Assembly (NCBI RefSeq): GCF_001524445.2
Contig: NZ_CP013417.1
Coordinates: forward strand, 3,472,001-3,536,000
Direction: 5' to 3'
Source: Burkholderia savannae
GTDB lineage: Bacteria > Pseudomonadota > Gammaproteobacteria > Burkholderiales > Burkholderiaceae
DNA length: 64,000 nucleotides
In this document: positions 1-7,887 of the stretch, one piece after another
How positions within the stretch are numbered: position 1 is the stretch's first letter
How the letters are laid out: every line of letters begins with the position of its first letter
Position numbers and translations under genes: made by a program
Notes under the pieces: model-generated
Seen by the model: the letters and a program-made list of their open reading frames with translations, nothing else
Told to the model about the DNA's origin: nothing
The model's database searches: none

Positions 1-137
1 ACGTCGACGACGACGGCTCGGGCGGCTCGACGCTGCACGACCTCGCCGCCGAATTCGGCGTATCGGCGGAGCGCATCCGCCAGATCGAAGCGAGCGCGAT
101 GAAGAAGATGCGCACGGCGCTCGCCGCGTACGCGTAA
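1..137 (+). CDS. rpoH: RNA polymerase sigma-32 factor RpoH, C-terminal fragment
   Basis: This is the 3' end of a gene that begins left of the window. Translation from base 3 gives 44 residues ending at TAA 135-137. The fragment contains the region 4.2 helix-turn-helix, with GVSAERIRQIEASAMKKMR, which contacts the -35 element. In sigma-32 proteins this segment is followed by only a few residues, and that is the case here. RpoH directs RNA polymerase to heat-shock promoters. RpoH is preferred over other sigma-70 paralogues because of the short tail and the IEASAMKKMR form. Only the last sixth of the protein is visible. Confidence 0.85.
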   Translation, partial: VDDDGSGGSTLHDLAAEFGVSAERIRQIEASAMKKMRTALAAYA

Positions 138-184
138 GCGCGCTCAAACCCGAACATCCGGCCCGCCGCGGCCGCGCCGAAACG

Positions 185-219
185 AAAAAGCCCGCTGTCC
201 GACGACAGCGGGCTTTTTT
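185..219 (+). terminator. Rho-independent terminator of rpoH
   Basis: A perfect 15-bp inverted repeat has arms at 185-199 and 204-218 and a 4-base loop. The core AGCCCGCTGTC pairs with GACAGCGGGCT and is followed by a run of T. It lies 48 bases after the rpoH stop and ends that transcript. The A-tract on the left arm could also let it work in reverse. Confidence 0.92.
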
Positions 220-305
220 GTGTGCCGCGAAACCGTGCGCGACGCGCGCATGCTTGACCAACATTATGAAAAATTTCATCCGGCGCATCGCGATTCGCGC
301 AGATC

Positions 306-319
306 TTGAGCCAGCTCAA
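306..319 (+). promoter_or_regulatory. FNR/ANR-like palindrome upstream of the cyd operon
   Basis: TTGAGccagCTCAA is a 14-bp palindrome that keeps the TTGA-N6-TCAA frame of FNR/ANR/DNR boxes. The inner bases are G/C rather than the consensus T/A. A possible -10 hexamer, TACAAT, lies at 385-390, which would place the box about 85 bases upstream of the transcription start. Oxygen-limited induction of cytochrome bd by FNR-family proteins is well established in proteobacteria. The assignment here is inferred from the motif and its position. Confidence 0.5.
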
Positions 320-409
320 GTTTCTGCGATCGCTTCGCGACGGAGTGCCGCAGCGCGGCACTAAGGGTTTTCCGGGACGCCTCCTACAATTGGGAGGACC
401 GGCCAACAG

Positions 410-763
410 ATGCAGCGCGTATGCGAAACGCGTCACGAGACCGGCCAGTTTTGCGCCAACCGCGTTATCCCGGACATCATGGCTTTGACTCTCGTCAACA
501 AAAAGGCGTCGCCCCACGACACGCCGCCCGCCCCTCGGGCGGGCTGGCGCGCTCGGGTCGCCGCCTGGGCCCGTGGCCCGACCCTCGCGCGCGACCTCTC
601 GATCGTGCTGCTCTTCAAGCTGATCCTGCTCGTCGCGCTCAAGTACGCATTCTTCAACCATCCGCAGGCCGAGCACATGTCGTTGCCGCCTGCCGTCGTC
701 GCAGCAAAGCTGCTGTCGGCGACGCCATACGCACCCACTCAGGGAGACCGCCATGATAAGTAG
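410..763 (+). CDS. cydP: Cytochrome bd oxidase small subunit, CydP-like
   Basis: The protein has 117 residues with one central hydrophobic helix, LSIVLLFKLILLVALKYAFF, preceded by a charged ARDL segment. CydP-type small proteins encoded before cydA in beta- and gammaproteobacteria have the same layout: a short cytoplasmic tail, one helix, then a short periplasmic end. The start is uncertain. ATG 410 has GGGAGGA about 12 bases upstream, while ATG 479 gives a length closer to the family but lacks a clear ribosome-binding site. The gene overlaps cydA by 11 bases, implying translational coupling. A role in assembly or stability of the oxidase is inferred from family and position. Confidence 0.65.
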   Translation: MQRVCETRHETGQFCANRVIPDIMALTLVNKKASPHDTPPAPRAGWRARVAAWARGPTLARDLSIVLLFKLILLVALKYAFFNHPQAEHMSLPPAVVAAKLLSATPYAPTQGDRHDK

Positions 764-2348
764 CGAAGTCGTCGATCTGTCGCGTCTGCAGTTCGGCATC
801 ACAGCGCTCTACCATTTCCTCTTCGTCCCGCTCACGCTCGGCATGTCCTGGCTGCTCGTCATCATGGAGTCCGTCTACGTGATGACCGGCAAGCAGGTCT
901 ACAAGGACATGACGCAGTTCTGGGGCAAGCTCTTCGGGATCAACTTCGCGATGGGCGTGACGACGGGGATCACGCTCGAATTCCAGTTCGGCACGAACTG
1001 GTCGTACTACTCGCACTACGTCGGCGACATCTTCGGCGTGCCGCTCGCCGTCGAAGGGCTGATGGCGTTCTTCCTCGAATCGACGTTCGTCGGCCTGTTC
1101 TTCTTCGGCTGGAACCGCCTGTCGAAGGTCCAGCACCTGATCGTCACGTTCCTCGTCGCGCTCGGCTCGAACCTGTCCGCGCTGTGGATTCTCGTCGCCA
1201 ACGGCTGGATGAACAACCCGGTCGGCGCCGAATTCAACTACCAGACGATGCGCATGGAGCTGTCGAACCTCTTCGACGTGATCTTCAACCCGGTGGCGCA
1301 GGTGAAGTTCGTGCACACGGTGTCGGCCGGCTACGTGACGGCCGCGATGTTCGTGCTCGGCGTGTCCGCGTGGTATCTGCTGAAGAAGCGCGACACCGAC
1401 TTCGCGCTGCGCTCGTTCGCGGTCGCCGCGGGCTTCGGCCTCGCGTCGACGCTGTGCGTGATCGTGCTCGGCGACGAATCCGGCTACACGACGGGCGAAG
1501 TGCAGAAGATCAAGCTCGCCGCGATCGAATCCGAATGGGAAACGCAGCCGGCGCCCGCGTCGTTCACGCTGATCGGCCTGCCGAACCAGGCCGAGGAGCG
1601 CACCGACTACGCGATCAAGATCCCGTATGCGCTCGGCCTCATCGCGACGCGTTCGATCGACGAGCCGGTGATCGGCCTGCGCGAGCTCGCCAAGCGCAGC
1701 GAAGAGCACATCCAGAGCGGGATGATCGCGTACGGCGCGCTGCAGAAGCTGAAGGCGGGCGACACGAGCGCCGAGACGAAGTCGACCTTCGACCAGCACA
1801 AGCAATATCTCGGCTATGGCCTGATGCTCAAGCAGTTCACGCCGAACGTGACCGACGCGACGCCCGAGCAGATCAAGGCCGCGGCCAAGCAGACGATTCC
1901 GCCCGTGGCGCCCGTGTTCTTCTCGTTCCGGATCATGGTGTTCCTCGGCTTCCTGTTCCTCGCGACCTTCATCGCCGCGTTCTGGTTCTGCGCGCGCCGC
2001 GAGCTGCTGCAGGACAACCGCCGCTGGTTCCTGCGCTACGCGGTGTGGGCGATTCCGCTGCCGTGGCTCGCCGCCGAGTTCGGCTGGGTCGTCGCCGAAG
2101 TGGGCCGCCAGCCGTGGACGATCGCGGGCATCCTGCCGACGCACCTGTCCGCGTCGAGCCTCACCGCAACCGATCTGTACCTGAGCCTCGCGGGCTTCAT
2201 CGTGTTCTACACGGCGCTCTTCATCATCGAGATCACGCTGATGTTCAAGTACGCGCGGCTCGGCCCGTCGTCGCTGCACACCGGCCGCTATCACCACGAA
2301 CAGGAGAAGCGCCGGCTCGACCAGGCCGTCGCCGGCTCGGCCGCCTGA
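753..2348 (+). CDS. cydA: Cytochrome bd ubiquinol oxidase subunit I
   Basis: This 531-residue inner-membrane protein oxidises ubiquinol and carries heme b558 and contributes to b595/d binding. The heme ligands of the family are visible: the His in [12 protein letters not shown] near the N-terminus, the His in FVHTVSAGY, and the Met in FRIMVFLG. The quinol-binding Q-loop is the long, E. coli-like form ([20 protein letters not shown], then WETQPAPA and [12 protein letters not shown]), rather than the short form of cyanide-insensitive oxidases. The gene starts at ATG 753 inside the end of cydP and lies 31 bases before cydB. Cytochrome bd supports respiration at low oxygen and under nitrosative or sulfide stress (family knowledge). 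Confidence 0.97.
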   Translation: MISSEVVDLSRLQFGITALYHFLFVPLTLGMSWLLVIMESVYVMTGKQVYKDMTQFWGKLFGINFAMGVTTGITLEFQFGTNWSYYSHYVGDIFGVPLAVEGLMAFFLESTFVGLFFFGWNRLSKVQHLIVTFLVALGSNLSALWILVANGWMNNPVGAEFNYQTMRMELSNLFDVIFNPVAQVKFVHTVSAGYVTAAMFVLGVSAWYLLKKRDTDFALRSFAVAAGFGLASTLCVIVLGDESGYTTGEVQKIKLAAIESEWETQPAPASFTLIGLPNQAEERTDYAIKIPYALGLIATRSIDEPVIGLRELAKRSEEHIQSGMIAYGALQKLKAGDTSAETKSTFDQHKQYLGYGLMLKQFTPNVTDATPEQIKAAAKQTIPPVAPVFFSFRIMVFLGFLFLATFIAAFWFCARRELLQDNRRWFLRYAVWAIPLPWLAAEFGWVVAEVGRQPWTIAGILPTHLSASSLTATDLYLSLAGFIVFYTALFIIEITLMFKYARLGPSSLHTGRYHHEQEKRRLDQAVAGSAA

Positions 2349-2379
2349 CGCCGCCATCGAATTCGCACAAGGAATCGTC

Positions 2380-3516
2380 ATGGACTATGCAACTCTCAAA
2401 GTGATCTGGTGGCTGCTCGTCGGCATACTGCTCGTCGGCTTCGCGCTGACGGACGGCTTCGACATGGGCGCGGCCGCGCTCCTGCCGTTCCTCGGCAAGA
2501 CCGACGACGAGCGCCGCATCATCGTCAACACGGTCGGCGCGACCTGGGAAGGCAATCAGGTCTGGCTCATCACCGCGGGCGGCGCGATGTTCGCCGCGTG
2601 GCCGCTCGTCTACGCGGCGTCGTTCTCGGGCTTCTACTTCGCGATGCTGCTCGTGCTGTTCGCGCTGTTCTTCCGGCCCGTCGGCTTCGACTACCGCAGC
2701 AAGCGCGACGATCCGCGCTGGCGCGCGGGGTGGGACTGGGCGCTCTTCGTGGGCGGCTTCGTGCCCGCGCTCGTGTTCGGCGTCGCGTTCGGCAACCTGC
2801 TGCAAGGCGTGCCGTTCGCGTTCGACACCGACATGCGCGTCACCTATCACGGCAGCTTCTGGGCGCTGCTGAATCCGTTCGCACTGCTCTGCGGGCTCGT
2901 GAGCCTCACGATGCTCGTCGCGCACGGCGCCGCGTTCGTCAAGATGAAGACGGACGGCGCGATCGCGAAGCGCGCGTCGATCGCGCTGCGCGTGTCGTCG
3001 CTCGTCGCCGTCGTGCTGTTCGCGCTTGCGGGCGCGCTGATCGCATCGTTCATCGGCGGCTTCGAGATCACGCAGGCGGCGCCCGTCGACACCGTCGCGA
3101 ATCCGCTCCTCAAGCAGGTTTCCGCGGCCCCGGGCCTCTGGCTCGTGAACTACGGCCTGTATCCGTGGATGATCGCCGCGCCCGTCGTCGGCATCGCGGG
3201 CGGCGTGCTCGCGATGCTGCTCGCCGGCTCGAAGCTCGAGAAGACCGCGTTCATCTGCACGGGCCTCATGATCACCGGCGTGATCCTGACGGCGGGCTTC
3301 TCGATGTTCCCGTTCATCATGCCGTCGTCGCTCGATCCGAAGAGCAGCCTGACGGTCTGGGATTCGACGTCGAGCCGGCTCACGCTCGAAGTGATGCTCG
3401 TCGCGGTAATCGTGTTCCTGCCGATCGTCCTGCTCTACACCGGCTGGGTGTATCGCGTGCTGCGCGGCAAGGTGACGCCGCGCGCGCTCGAGGAAAACCG
3501 GCACTCGATGTATTGA
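2380..3516 (+). CDS. cydB: Cytochrome bd ubiquinol oxidase subunit II
   Basis: This 378-residue integral membrane protein opens with [20 protein letters not shown] followed by [19 protein letters not shown], the CydB N-terminal signature. It also has [25 protein letters not shown] and later [20 protein letters not shown]. Length and about eight to nine hydrophobic helices fit the family. CydB pairs with CydA in the heterodimeric oxidase core. ATG 2380 follows an AAGGA-type ribosome-binding site. Confidence 0.97.
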   Translation: MDYATLKVIWWLLVGILLVGFALTDGFDMGAAALLPFLGKTDDERRIIVNTVGATWEGNQVWLITAGGAMFAAWPLVYAASFSGFYFAMLLVLFALFFRPVGFDYRSKRDDPRWRAGWDWALFVGGFVPALVFGVAFGNLLQGVPFAFDTDMRVTYHGSFWALLNPFALLCGLVSLTMLVAHGAAFVKMKTDGAIAKRASIALRVSSLVAVVLFALAGALIASFIGGFEITQAAPVDTVANPLLKQVSAAPGLWLVNYGLYPWMIAAPVVGIAGGVLAMLLAGSKLEKTAFICTGLMITGVILTAGFSMFPFIMPSSLDPKSSLTVWDSTSSRLTLEVMLVAVIVFLPIVLLYTGWVYRVLRGKVTPRALEENRHSMY

Positions 3517-3596
3517 TGTCCGGCCGGCCGCCGCGTACGCCGCATCGTGCGGCCGGCTTTTCGCAAGATTGTCGCAAGTTTCGAAGGAGTCGGATC

Positions 3597-3695
3597 ATGT
3601 GGTACTTCAGCTGGATTCTCGGCATCGGCGTCGCGCTCGCGTTCGGCATCATCAATGCGATGTGGCTCGAAGCGCGGCAGAAACGCGACGCTTGA
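3597..3695 (+). CDS. cydX: Cytochrome bd oxidase small subunit CydX
   Basis: This 32-residue peptide begins MWYFSWILGIGVALAFGII and ends ARQKRDA. MWYFxWILG is the diagnostic start of CydX (YbgT family), a single-helix subunit that stabilises the CydAB heme site. AAGGAG lies 8-13 bases upstream of the ATG. It is the last gene of the operon, 80 bases after cydB. Confidence 0.93.
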   Translation: MWYFSWILGIGVALAFGIINAMWLEARQKRDA

Positions 3696-3764
3696 GCGCC
3701 GCGCGCGCGTCGGGCCGGTTCAGCGCGGCGGCGACGCGGCGGTGCGGCGGACGCGAGCGGATGT

Positions 3765-3820
3765 CGTCGTTCGTCGTTCGTCGTGCGTCGTGCGTCGTGC
3801 GTCCTGCGTCGTGCGTCCGG
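3765..3820 (+). repeat. Heptanucleotide tandem repeat, 8 imperfect copies
   Basis: Eight consecutive 7-bp units of CGTCGTT/CGTCGTG type (last units CGTCCTG, CGTCGTG, CGTCCGG) lie between cydX and its terminator. Such arrays are potential slippage (VNTR) loci. Confidence 0.85.
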
Positions 3821-3869
3821 CGCTGGTTCGCTCCGGATGCAAAGCGCGCGTCGCCATGAAGCAGGACAC

Positions 3870-3895
3870 GCCCTCGCCTCGTACGAGGGCTTTTT
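3870..3895 (+). terminator. Probable terminator of the cyd operon
   Basis: GCCCTCG at 3870-3876 pairs with CGAGGGC at 3884-3890 across a 7-base loop and is followed by TTTTTGCTTCTT. It lies 175 bases after cydX, with no gene between. Confidence 0.85.
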
Positions 3896-4320
3896 GCTTC
3901 TTGCCGTGCGCGCACGAAAAATGCGCCCTCGGCGCGGATCGTCGCCGCGCGTCGGCCGCGGCGCGTATGGGCTGACGACGTCTTCGTCGCGCCCACCGCT
4001 CGCGGCCCGCGGCGACGCGACGCCGCGCGTTCCGGCGCGTCGCTTTCCGGCTATTTTCTTGCGGCGGACGAACCGCGCATCGGCTTCCTGTCCGCACGCA
4101 TGCCGTTCCCGCCTTCGTCCTGCGCCGCCCCCTTCCCTTCACCGGCTGACCTGAACGGCGCTTCGTCGGCAATCTGCCTGCCTTCGCCGCAACGCGACGG
4201 CGCATGCCGGCGTATGCCGGCGCATGCGTTTCAGGCGCGCCGAACGCGCCCGCCAACACGCCGTTCAATCCCCCCCTTTTTATCAAACTCAATGCCAATC
4301 CGATTCCAAATTGATACCAC
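3896..4320. other. Intergenic region without recognisable gene
   Basis: The reading frames here are Arg/Ala-rich and look like high-GC noise rather than protein. GC falls sharply from about 4265, where a short AT-rich stretch leads into the promoter of the hexosaminidase gene. Confidence 0.55.
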
Positions 4321-4349
4321 TTGAACACCAATCGAAGGTTTCATAAGAT
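4321..4349 (+). promoter_or_regulatory. Sigma-70 promoter candidate for the hexosaminidase gene
   Basis: TTGAAC (4321-4326), 17 bases, then TAAGAT (4344-4349), set in the only AT-rich stretch of the region. It is followed by a leader of about 490 bases before the start codon at 4845. Confidence 0.5.
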
Positions 4350-4397
4350 CTTTTCACACGGTCGCTCACAGGCCGCATCCACACCGGTGGAGGAGAC

Positions 4398-4637
4398 ATG
4401 AAGAATCCCCGTTTCCGTTTGGCCGGCATCGTCGCTGCCACCCCGTTCGGGCGGGCCCGCGCGCGTCGCTTCGATTCGCGCGCCGCCACTCGCCCCCATG
4501 CCGCCGCACGCTCGCCGGCAGTGCGTCCCGCATCGTCGGCGGCGCGCGCCGCGCGGCCCGCGCATCTCGCGCTCGAAGCCTTCGTCATCGCGGCAAGCCT
4601 CGCGTCCCGCGGCTGCGCGGCCGCACGTCGTGCATGA
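4398..4637 (+). other. Possible small leader ORF or gene remnant (79 codons)
   Basis: ATG 4398 is preceded by GGTGGAGGAGAC, the strongest Shine-Dalgarno in this region, and starts MKNPRFRLAGIVAATPF, which resembles the beginning of a signal peptide. The remainder is Arg/Ala-rich low-complexity sequence with no family features. It may be the 5' stump of a lost exported protein such as a porin, or a short leader. It is not counted as a normal gene. Confidence 0.25.
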
Positions 4638-4844
4638 GCACGCGCACGCCCGCGCGCCGTCGCCGCCCCGACCGGCACGACCGCCCCGAATCCGACCCGT
4701 GACGGGCGAACGCGCGCGAACGCTTCGCCCCTCGTTCGCTCGCGCGCGGCATCCGCGCCCCCTTTTCGCAGCTTCCTTGAAAGACCCGATCGCAGCGACG
4801 TATTTCCACGGCGTCGTATCACCGCTTTTTTCCAAGGAATTCCC

Positions 4845-7349
4845 ATGAACCGAATCTCGCATTCCCTGTGCACCGTGTTGCTCGCCGCGGCGGCGCTATC
4901 GCCCGCGGCTTCGCCCGCGCAATTGCCCGCGCGGGCCGACGCCCGCACGGCCGCCGTCACCGCCAACGCCCACACGGCCCACACGGCCGCCACGCCCGCC
5001 GAGCTCGCGGCGCTGCTGGCGAACGGCCTCGCGGTACGCGTCGCCGTCGACAACAATCACGCGGCGTCGGCGGGCGTGCCGTGCGCCAACCTCGGCGCCG
5101 ACTGGGCGAGCTGCGCGACGGGCCGCCTGATCCTGCAGAACCGCGGCCATCCGCAGATCACCGACGGCGGCTGGCGGCTCTATCTGCACAGCATTCGCCG
5201 GCTGCTCAGGATCGACCGCCCGGGCTTCACTCTGCGCCACCTGACGGGCGACCTGTACGAGCTGACGCCGCAGCCCGGCACGATCAAGCTCGCACAGGGC
5301 GAGCGGATCGAATTGCCGTTCGTCGCCGAATACTGGCTGCGGCGCTACAGCGACGTGATCCCGCGCCCGTACGTCGTCGTCGACGGCGCGCCGCCCGCGG
5401 TGCTGCGTTACGACGACACCGACGACGAACTGCGCTACGTCGAAACGCTGCCCGCCGACGCGCAGAGCAACTCGCCCGGCAACGCGCCGCCCGCCGCCGC
5501 GCAGCCTGTCGCGAACCGCGCGCTGCCGAGCGTGAAGCGGCAGCGCGCGCTGCCCGGCGCGCTCGATCTGCGCGGCGTGGATCTGACGCTGCCCGAGCTT
5601 TCGTTCGCGCAGGTCGCGGCGCTGCGCGATCGCGCGGGCACGCTCGGCCTAGGCGGCGCGGGCACGCCCGTCTGGGGCATCGTCGCGCCGCGCCGGCTGC
5701 CCGCCGATGTCGCGGCGCCGGGCGGCTACCGGCTCGCGATCGGGCCGCGCGGCGTGCTCGTCGAAGGCTTCGATCGCGCGGGGCTCTACTACGGCGTGCA
5801 GACGCTCTTCTCGCTCGTGCCGGCGGGCGGAGGAACGGTGCCGGCGATGCTCGTCGAGGATGCGCCGCGCTTCGCCCATCGCGGCATGCACGTCGATCTC
5901 GCGCGCAACTTCAAGCAGCCGGCGACGCTGCGCCGCCTGATCGACCAGATGAGCGCATACAAGCTCAACCGGCTGCATCTGCACCTGTCCGACGACGAAG
6001 GCTGGCGCATCGAGATTCCGGGCCTGCCGGAGCTGACCGACGTGGGCGCGCGCCGCTGCCACGATCCGAGCGAGACGCGCTGCCTGCTGCCGCAGCTCGG
6101 CTCCGGGCCGGACAACCAGTCGGGCGGCGGCTACCTGACGCGCGACGACTACATCGCGCTGCTGCGCTACGCGGCCGACCGTTTCGTCGACGTGATTCCC
6201 GAGATCGACATGCCCGCGCATTCGCGCGCGGCCGTCGTGTCGATGGAGGCGCGCTATCGCCGCCTGCACGCGGCGGGCCGCGAGCGGGAGGCGAACGCGT
6301 ACCGCCTGCTCGATCCTCAGGACACGTCGAACCTGCTGACGGTCCAGTTCTACGACCGGCGCAGCGACTTGAACCCGTGCGTGCCGGGCGCGCTCAACTT
6401 CGCGTCGAAGGTGATCCGCGAGATCGCGTCGATGCACGCGGACGCACAAGCGCCGCTGCGGATCTGGCACTACGGCGGCGACGAAGCGAAGAACATCCTG
6501 CTCGGCGCGGGCTTCCAGCCGCTCGAAGGCGCCGATCCGGGCAAGGGCCGCGTCGATCTCGCCGCGCAGGACAAGCCGTGGGCGCGCTCTCCGGCGTGCG
6601 CCGCGCTTTTTCGGCGCGGCGAGATCAAGTCGATCGACGAGCTGCCGACGCGCTTCGCGAAACAGGTGAGCGCCGTCGTCAACGCAAACGGGATCGGCAC
6701 GATGGCCGCGTGGCAGGACGGCATCAAGCACGCGAACGGGCCGCAGGATTTCAGCACGCGCGGCGTGATGGTGTCGCTGTGGGACACGATCTTCTGGGGC
6801 GCGTCCGACAGCGCGCGCGACCTGAGCGCGAAGGGCTACCGGACGGTGCTCGCGCTGCCCGACTACCTGTACTTCGATTTTCCGTACACGCGCAATCCGC
6901 GCGAGCGCGGCTACTACTGGGGCTCGCAGGCGACCGACGAGTACAAGGTGTTCTCGCTCGCGCCGGAGAACCTGCCGCAAAACGCCGAGGTGTTCGGCGA
7001 TCGCGACGGCAATCCGTTCGACGTGACGAGCGCGGGCGCGGCGCCGCGGATCGAGGGCATCCAGGGGCAGGCATGGGGCGAGGTGATGCGCAACGGACAG
7101 TTCCTCGAATACATGGTGTATCCGCGCCTGCTCGCGCTCGCCGAGCGCGCGTGGCACAAGGCCGATTGGGAGCTGCCGTACGCGGCCGGCGTGCGCTACA
7201 AGCTCGGCGACACGCACCACGTCGACACGGCCGCGCTCGAACGCGACTGGGCAGGCTTCGCGACGGTGCTCAAGCAACGCGAGTTGCCGAAGCTCGAGCG
7301 CGCGGGCATCGGGTATCGCAAGCCCACCTTCACGCTGACGGGCGAATGA
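4845..7349 (+). CDS. Secreted beta-N-acetylhexosaminidase, glycoside hydrolase family 20
   Basis: This 834-residue enzyme would remove terminal GlcNAc from chitooligosaccharides. Residues 1-26 form a signal peptide (MNRISHSLCTVLLAAAALSPAASPA). The N-terminal carbohydrate-binding domain (about 50-200) is followed by the GH20 accessory domain (about 240-330). The catalytic barrel begins near RFAHRGMHVDLARNF, then KLNRLHLHLSDDEGWRIEI and DVIPEIDMPAHSRAAV. The catalytic Asp-Glu pair is in IWHYGGDEAKN. The length fits bacterial chitobiases. AAGGA precedes ATG 4845. It faces the nag operon, which would take up and use its product. Confidence 0.92.
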   Translation: MNRISHSLCTVLLAAAALSPAASPAQLPARADARTAAVTANAHTAHTAATPAELAALLANGLAVRVAVDNNHAASAGVPCANLGADWASCATGRLILQNRGHPQITDGGWRLYLHSIRRLLRIDRPGFTLRHLTGDLYELTPQPGTIKLAQGERIELPFVAEYWLRRYSDVIPRPYVVVDGAPPAVLRYDDTDDELRYVETLPADAQSNSPGNAPPAAAQPVANRALPSVKRQRALPGALDLRGVDLTLPELSFAQVAALRDRAGTLGLGGAGTPVWGIVAPRRLPADVAAPGGYRLAIGPRGVLVEGFDRAGLYYGVQTLFSLVPAGGGTVPAMLVEDAPRFAHRGMHVDLARNFKQPATLRRLIDQMSAYKLNRLHLHLSDDEGWRIEIPGLPELTDVGARRCHDPSETRCLLPQLGSGPDNQSGGGYLTRDDYIALLRYAADRFVDVIPEIDMPAHSRAAVVSMEARYRRLHAAGREREANAYRLLDPQDTSNLLTVQFYDRRSDLNPCVPGALNFASKVIREIASMHADAQAPLRIWHYGGDEAKNILLGAGFQPLEGADPGKGRVDLAAQDKPWARSPACAALFRRGEIKSIDELPTRFAKQVSAVVNANGIGTMAAWQDGIKHANGPQDFSTRGVMVSLWDTIFWGASDSARDLSAKGYRTVLALPDYLYFDFPYTRNPRERGYYWGSQATDEYKVFSLAPENLPQNAEVFGDRDGNPFDVTSAGAAPRIEGIQGQAWGEVMRNGQFLEYMVYPRLLALAERAWHKADWELPYAAGVRYKLGDTHHVDTAALERDWAGFATVLKQRELPKLERAGIGYRKPTFTLTGE

Positions 7350-7554
7350 CGGGCGGCCGGGCGGCGCGCCGCGTGCGCGTCGCCCGGCTCGCCGCGCGCC
7401 GTCCGTCTCGCAAGTCGCCGGCGATTTGCCGCGTCGCACCGCTCGTCGACGCACAATGCCGTGCGCGCCGCGCGGACGGTCTTCGGCGAATCCGCGGCCC
7501 ACGGTTCGGTTGCGCTCGGGACGCAGGAGGTCGTGACGTCGGCGGGCGGGGTGT

Positions 7555-7660
7555 GCTTTTCGCTTTTCGCTTTTCGCTTTTCGCTTTTCGCTTTTCGCTT
7601 TTCGCTTTTCGCTTTTCGCTTTTCGCTTTTCGCTTTTCGCTTTTCGCTTTTCGCTTTTCG
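7555..7660 (+). repeat. Heptanucleotide microsatellite, 15 perfect copies of GCTTTTC
   Basis: Fifteen uninterrupted GCTTTTC units occupy 7555-7659, followed by one extra G. The array lies between the hexosaminidase stop and the end of nagE and is not translated as part of a recognisable protein. Copy number should vary between isolates by slippage. Confidence 0.97.
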
Positions 7661-7671
7661 ACCCTCGAGAT

Positions 7672-7734
7672 TCGAGGTGCGAGCTTCGAGGTGCGAGCTT
7701 CGAGGTGCGAGCTTCGAGGTGCGAGGTGCGAGGT
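7672..7734 (+). repeat. Second heptamer array, alternating TCGAGGT/GCGAGCT
   Basis: Nine 7-bp units lie directly after the GCTTTTC array. TCGAGGT alternates with GCGAGCT, so the visible period is 14, and the array ends with two GCGAGGT units. The sequence differs from the neighbouring array but the period is the same. Confidence 0.9.
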
Positions 7735-7790
7735 GCGCCTCCAACGTTCAACGCCCGAAGCGCGAAAACGACCCGCGCGAAACGCCGCGT

Positions 7791-7827
7791 CAAAGAAAAA
7801 ACGGCTTGCGACAGCCGCAAGCCGTTT
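7791..7827 (-). terminator. Rho-independent terminator of the nag operon
   Basis: AAACGGCTTGCG (7799-7810) and CGCAAGCCGTTT (7816-7827) form a perfect 12-bp stem with a 5-base loop. On the minus strand the stem is followed by a T-rich tract (7791-7799). It lies 60 bases after the nagE stop. Confidence 0.9.
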
Positions 7828-7887
7828 CCCGTATGGCGCGCTCGAACCGAACCCGCGCCGCGGATTCGGCCGACCCACGTCGTCGCG

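Larger units (their letters stand above)
138..409. other. rpoH-cyd intergenic region
   Basis: No convincing gene is present. The region holds the rpoH terminator, the FNR-like box, a short hairpin at 346-362 (GTGCCG/CGGCAC) and a GGGAGGA Shine-Dalgarno-like stretch at 391-397 that precedes the first cyd operon start codon. Confidence 0.6.

Noticed and set aside
654..2381. 575-codon open frame on the minus strand opposite cydA
   Set aside because: It is Arg/Glu/His-rich, has no family motifs, and is the complement of a certain gene. Many similar long antisense frames (for example opposite cydB, ctaD and the biosynthetic genes) arise from high GC at third positions.
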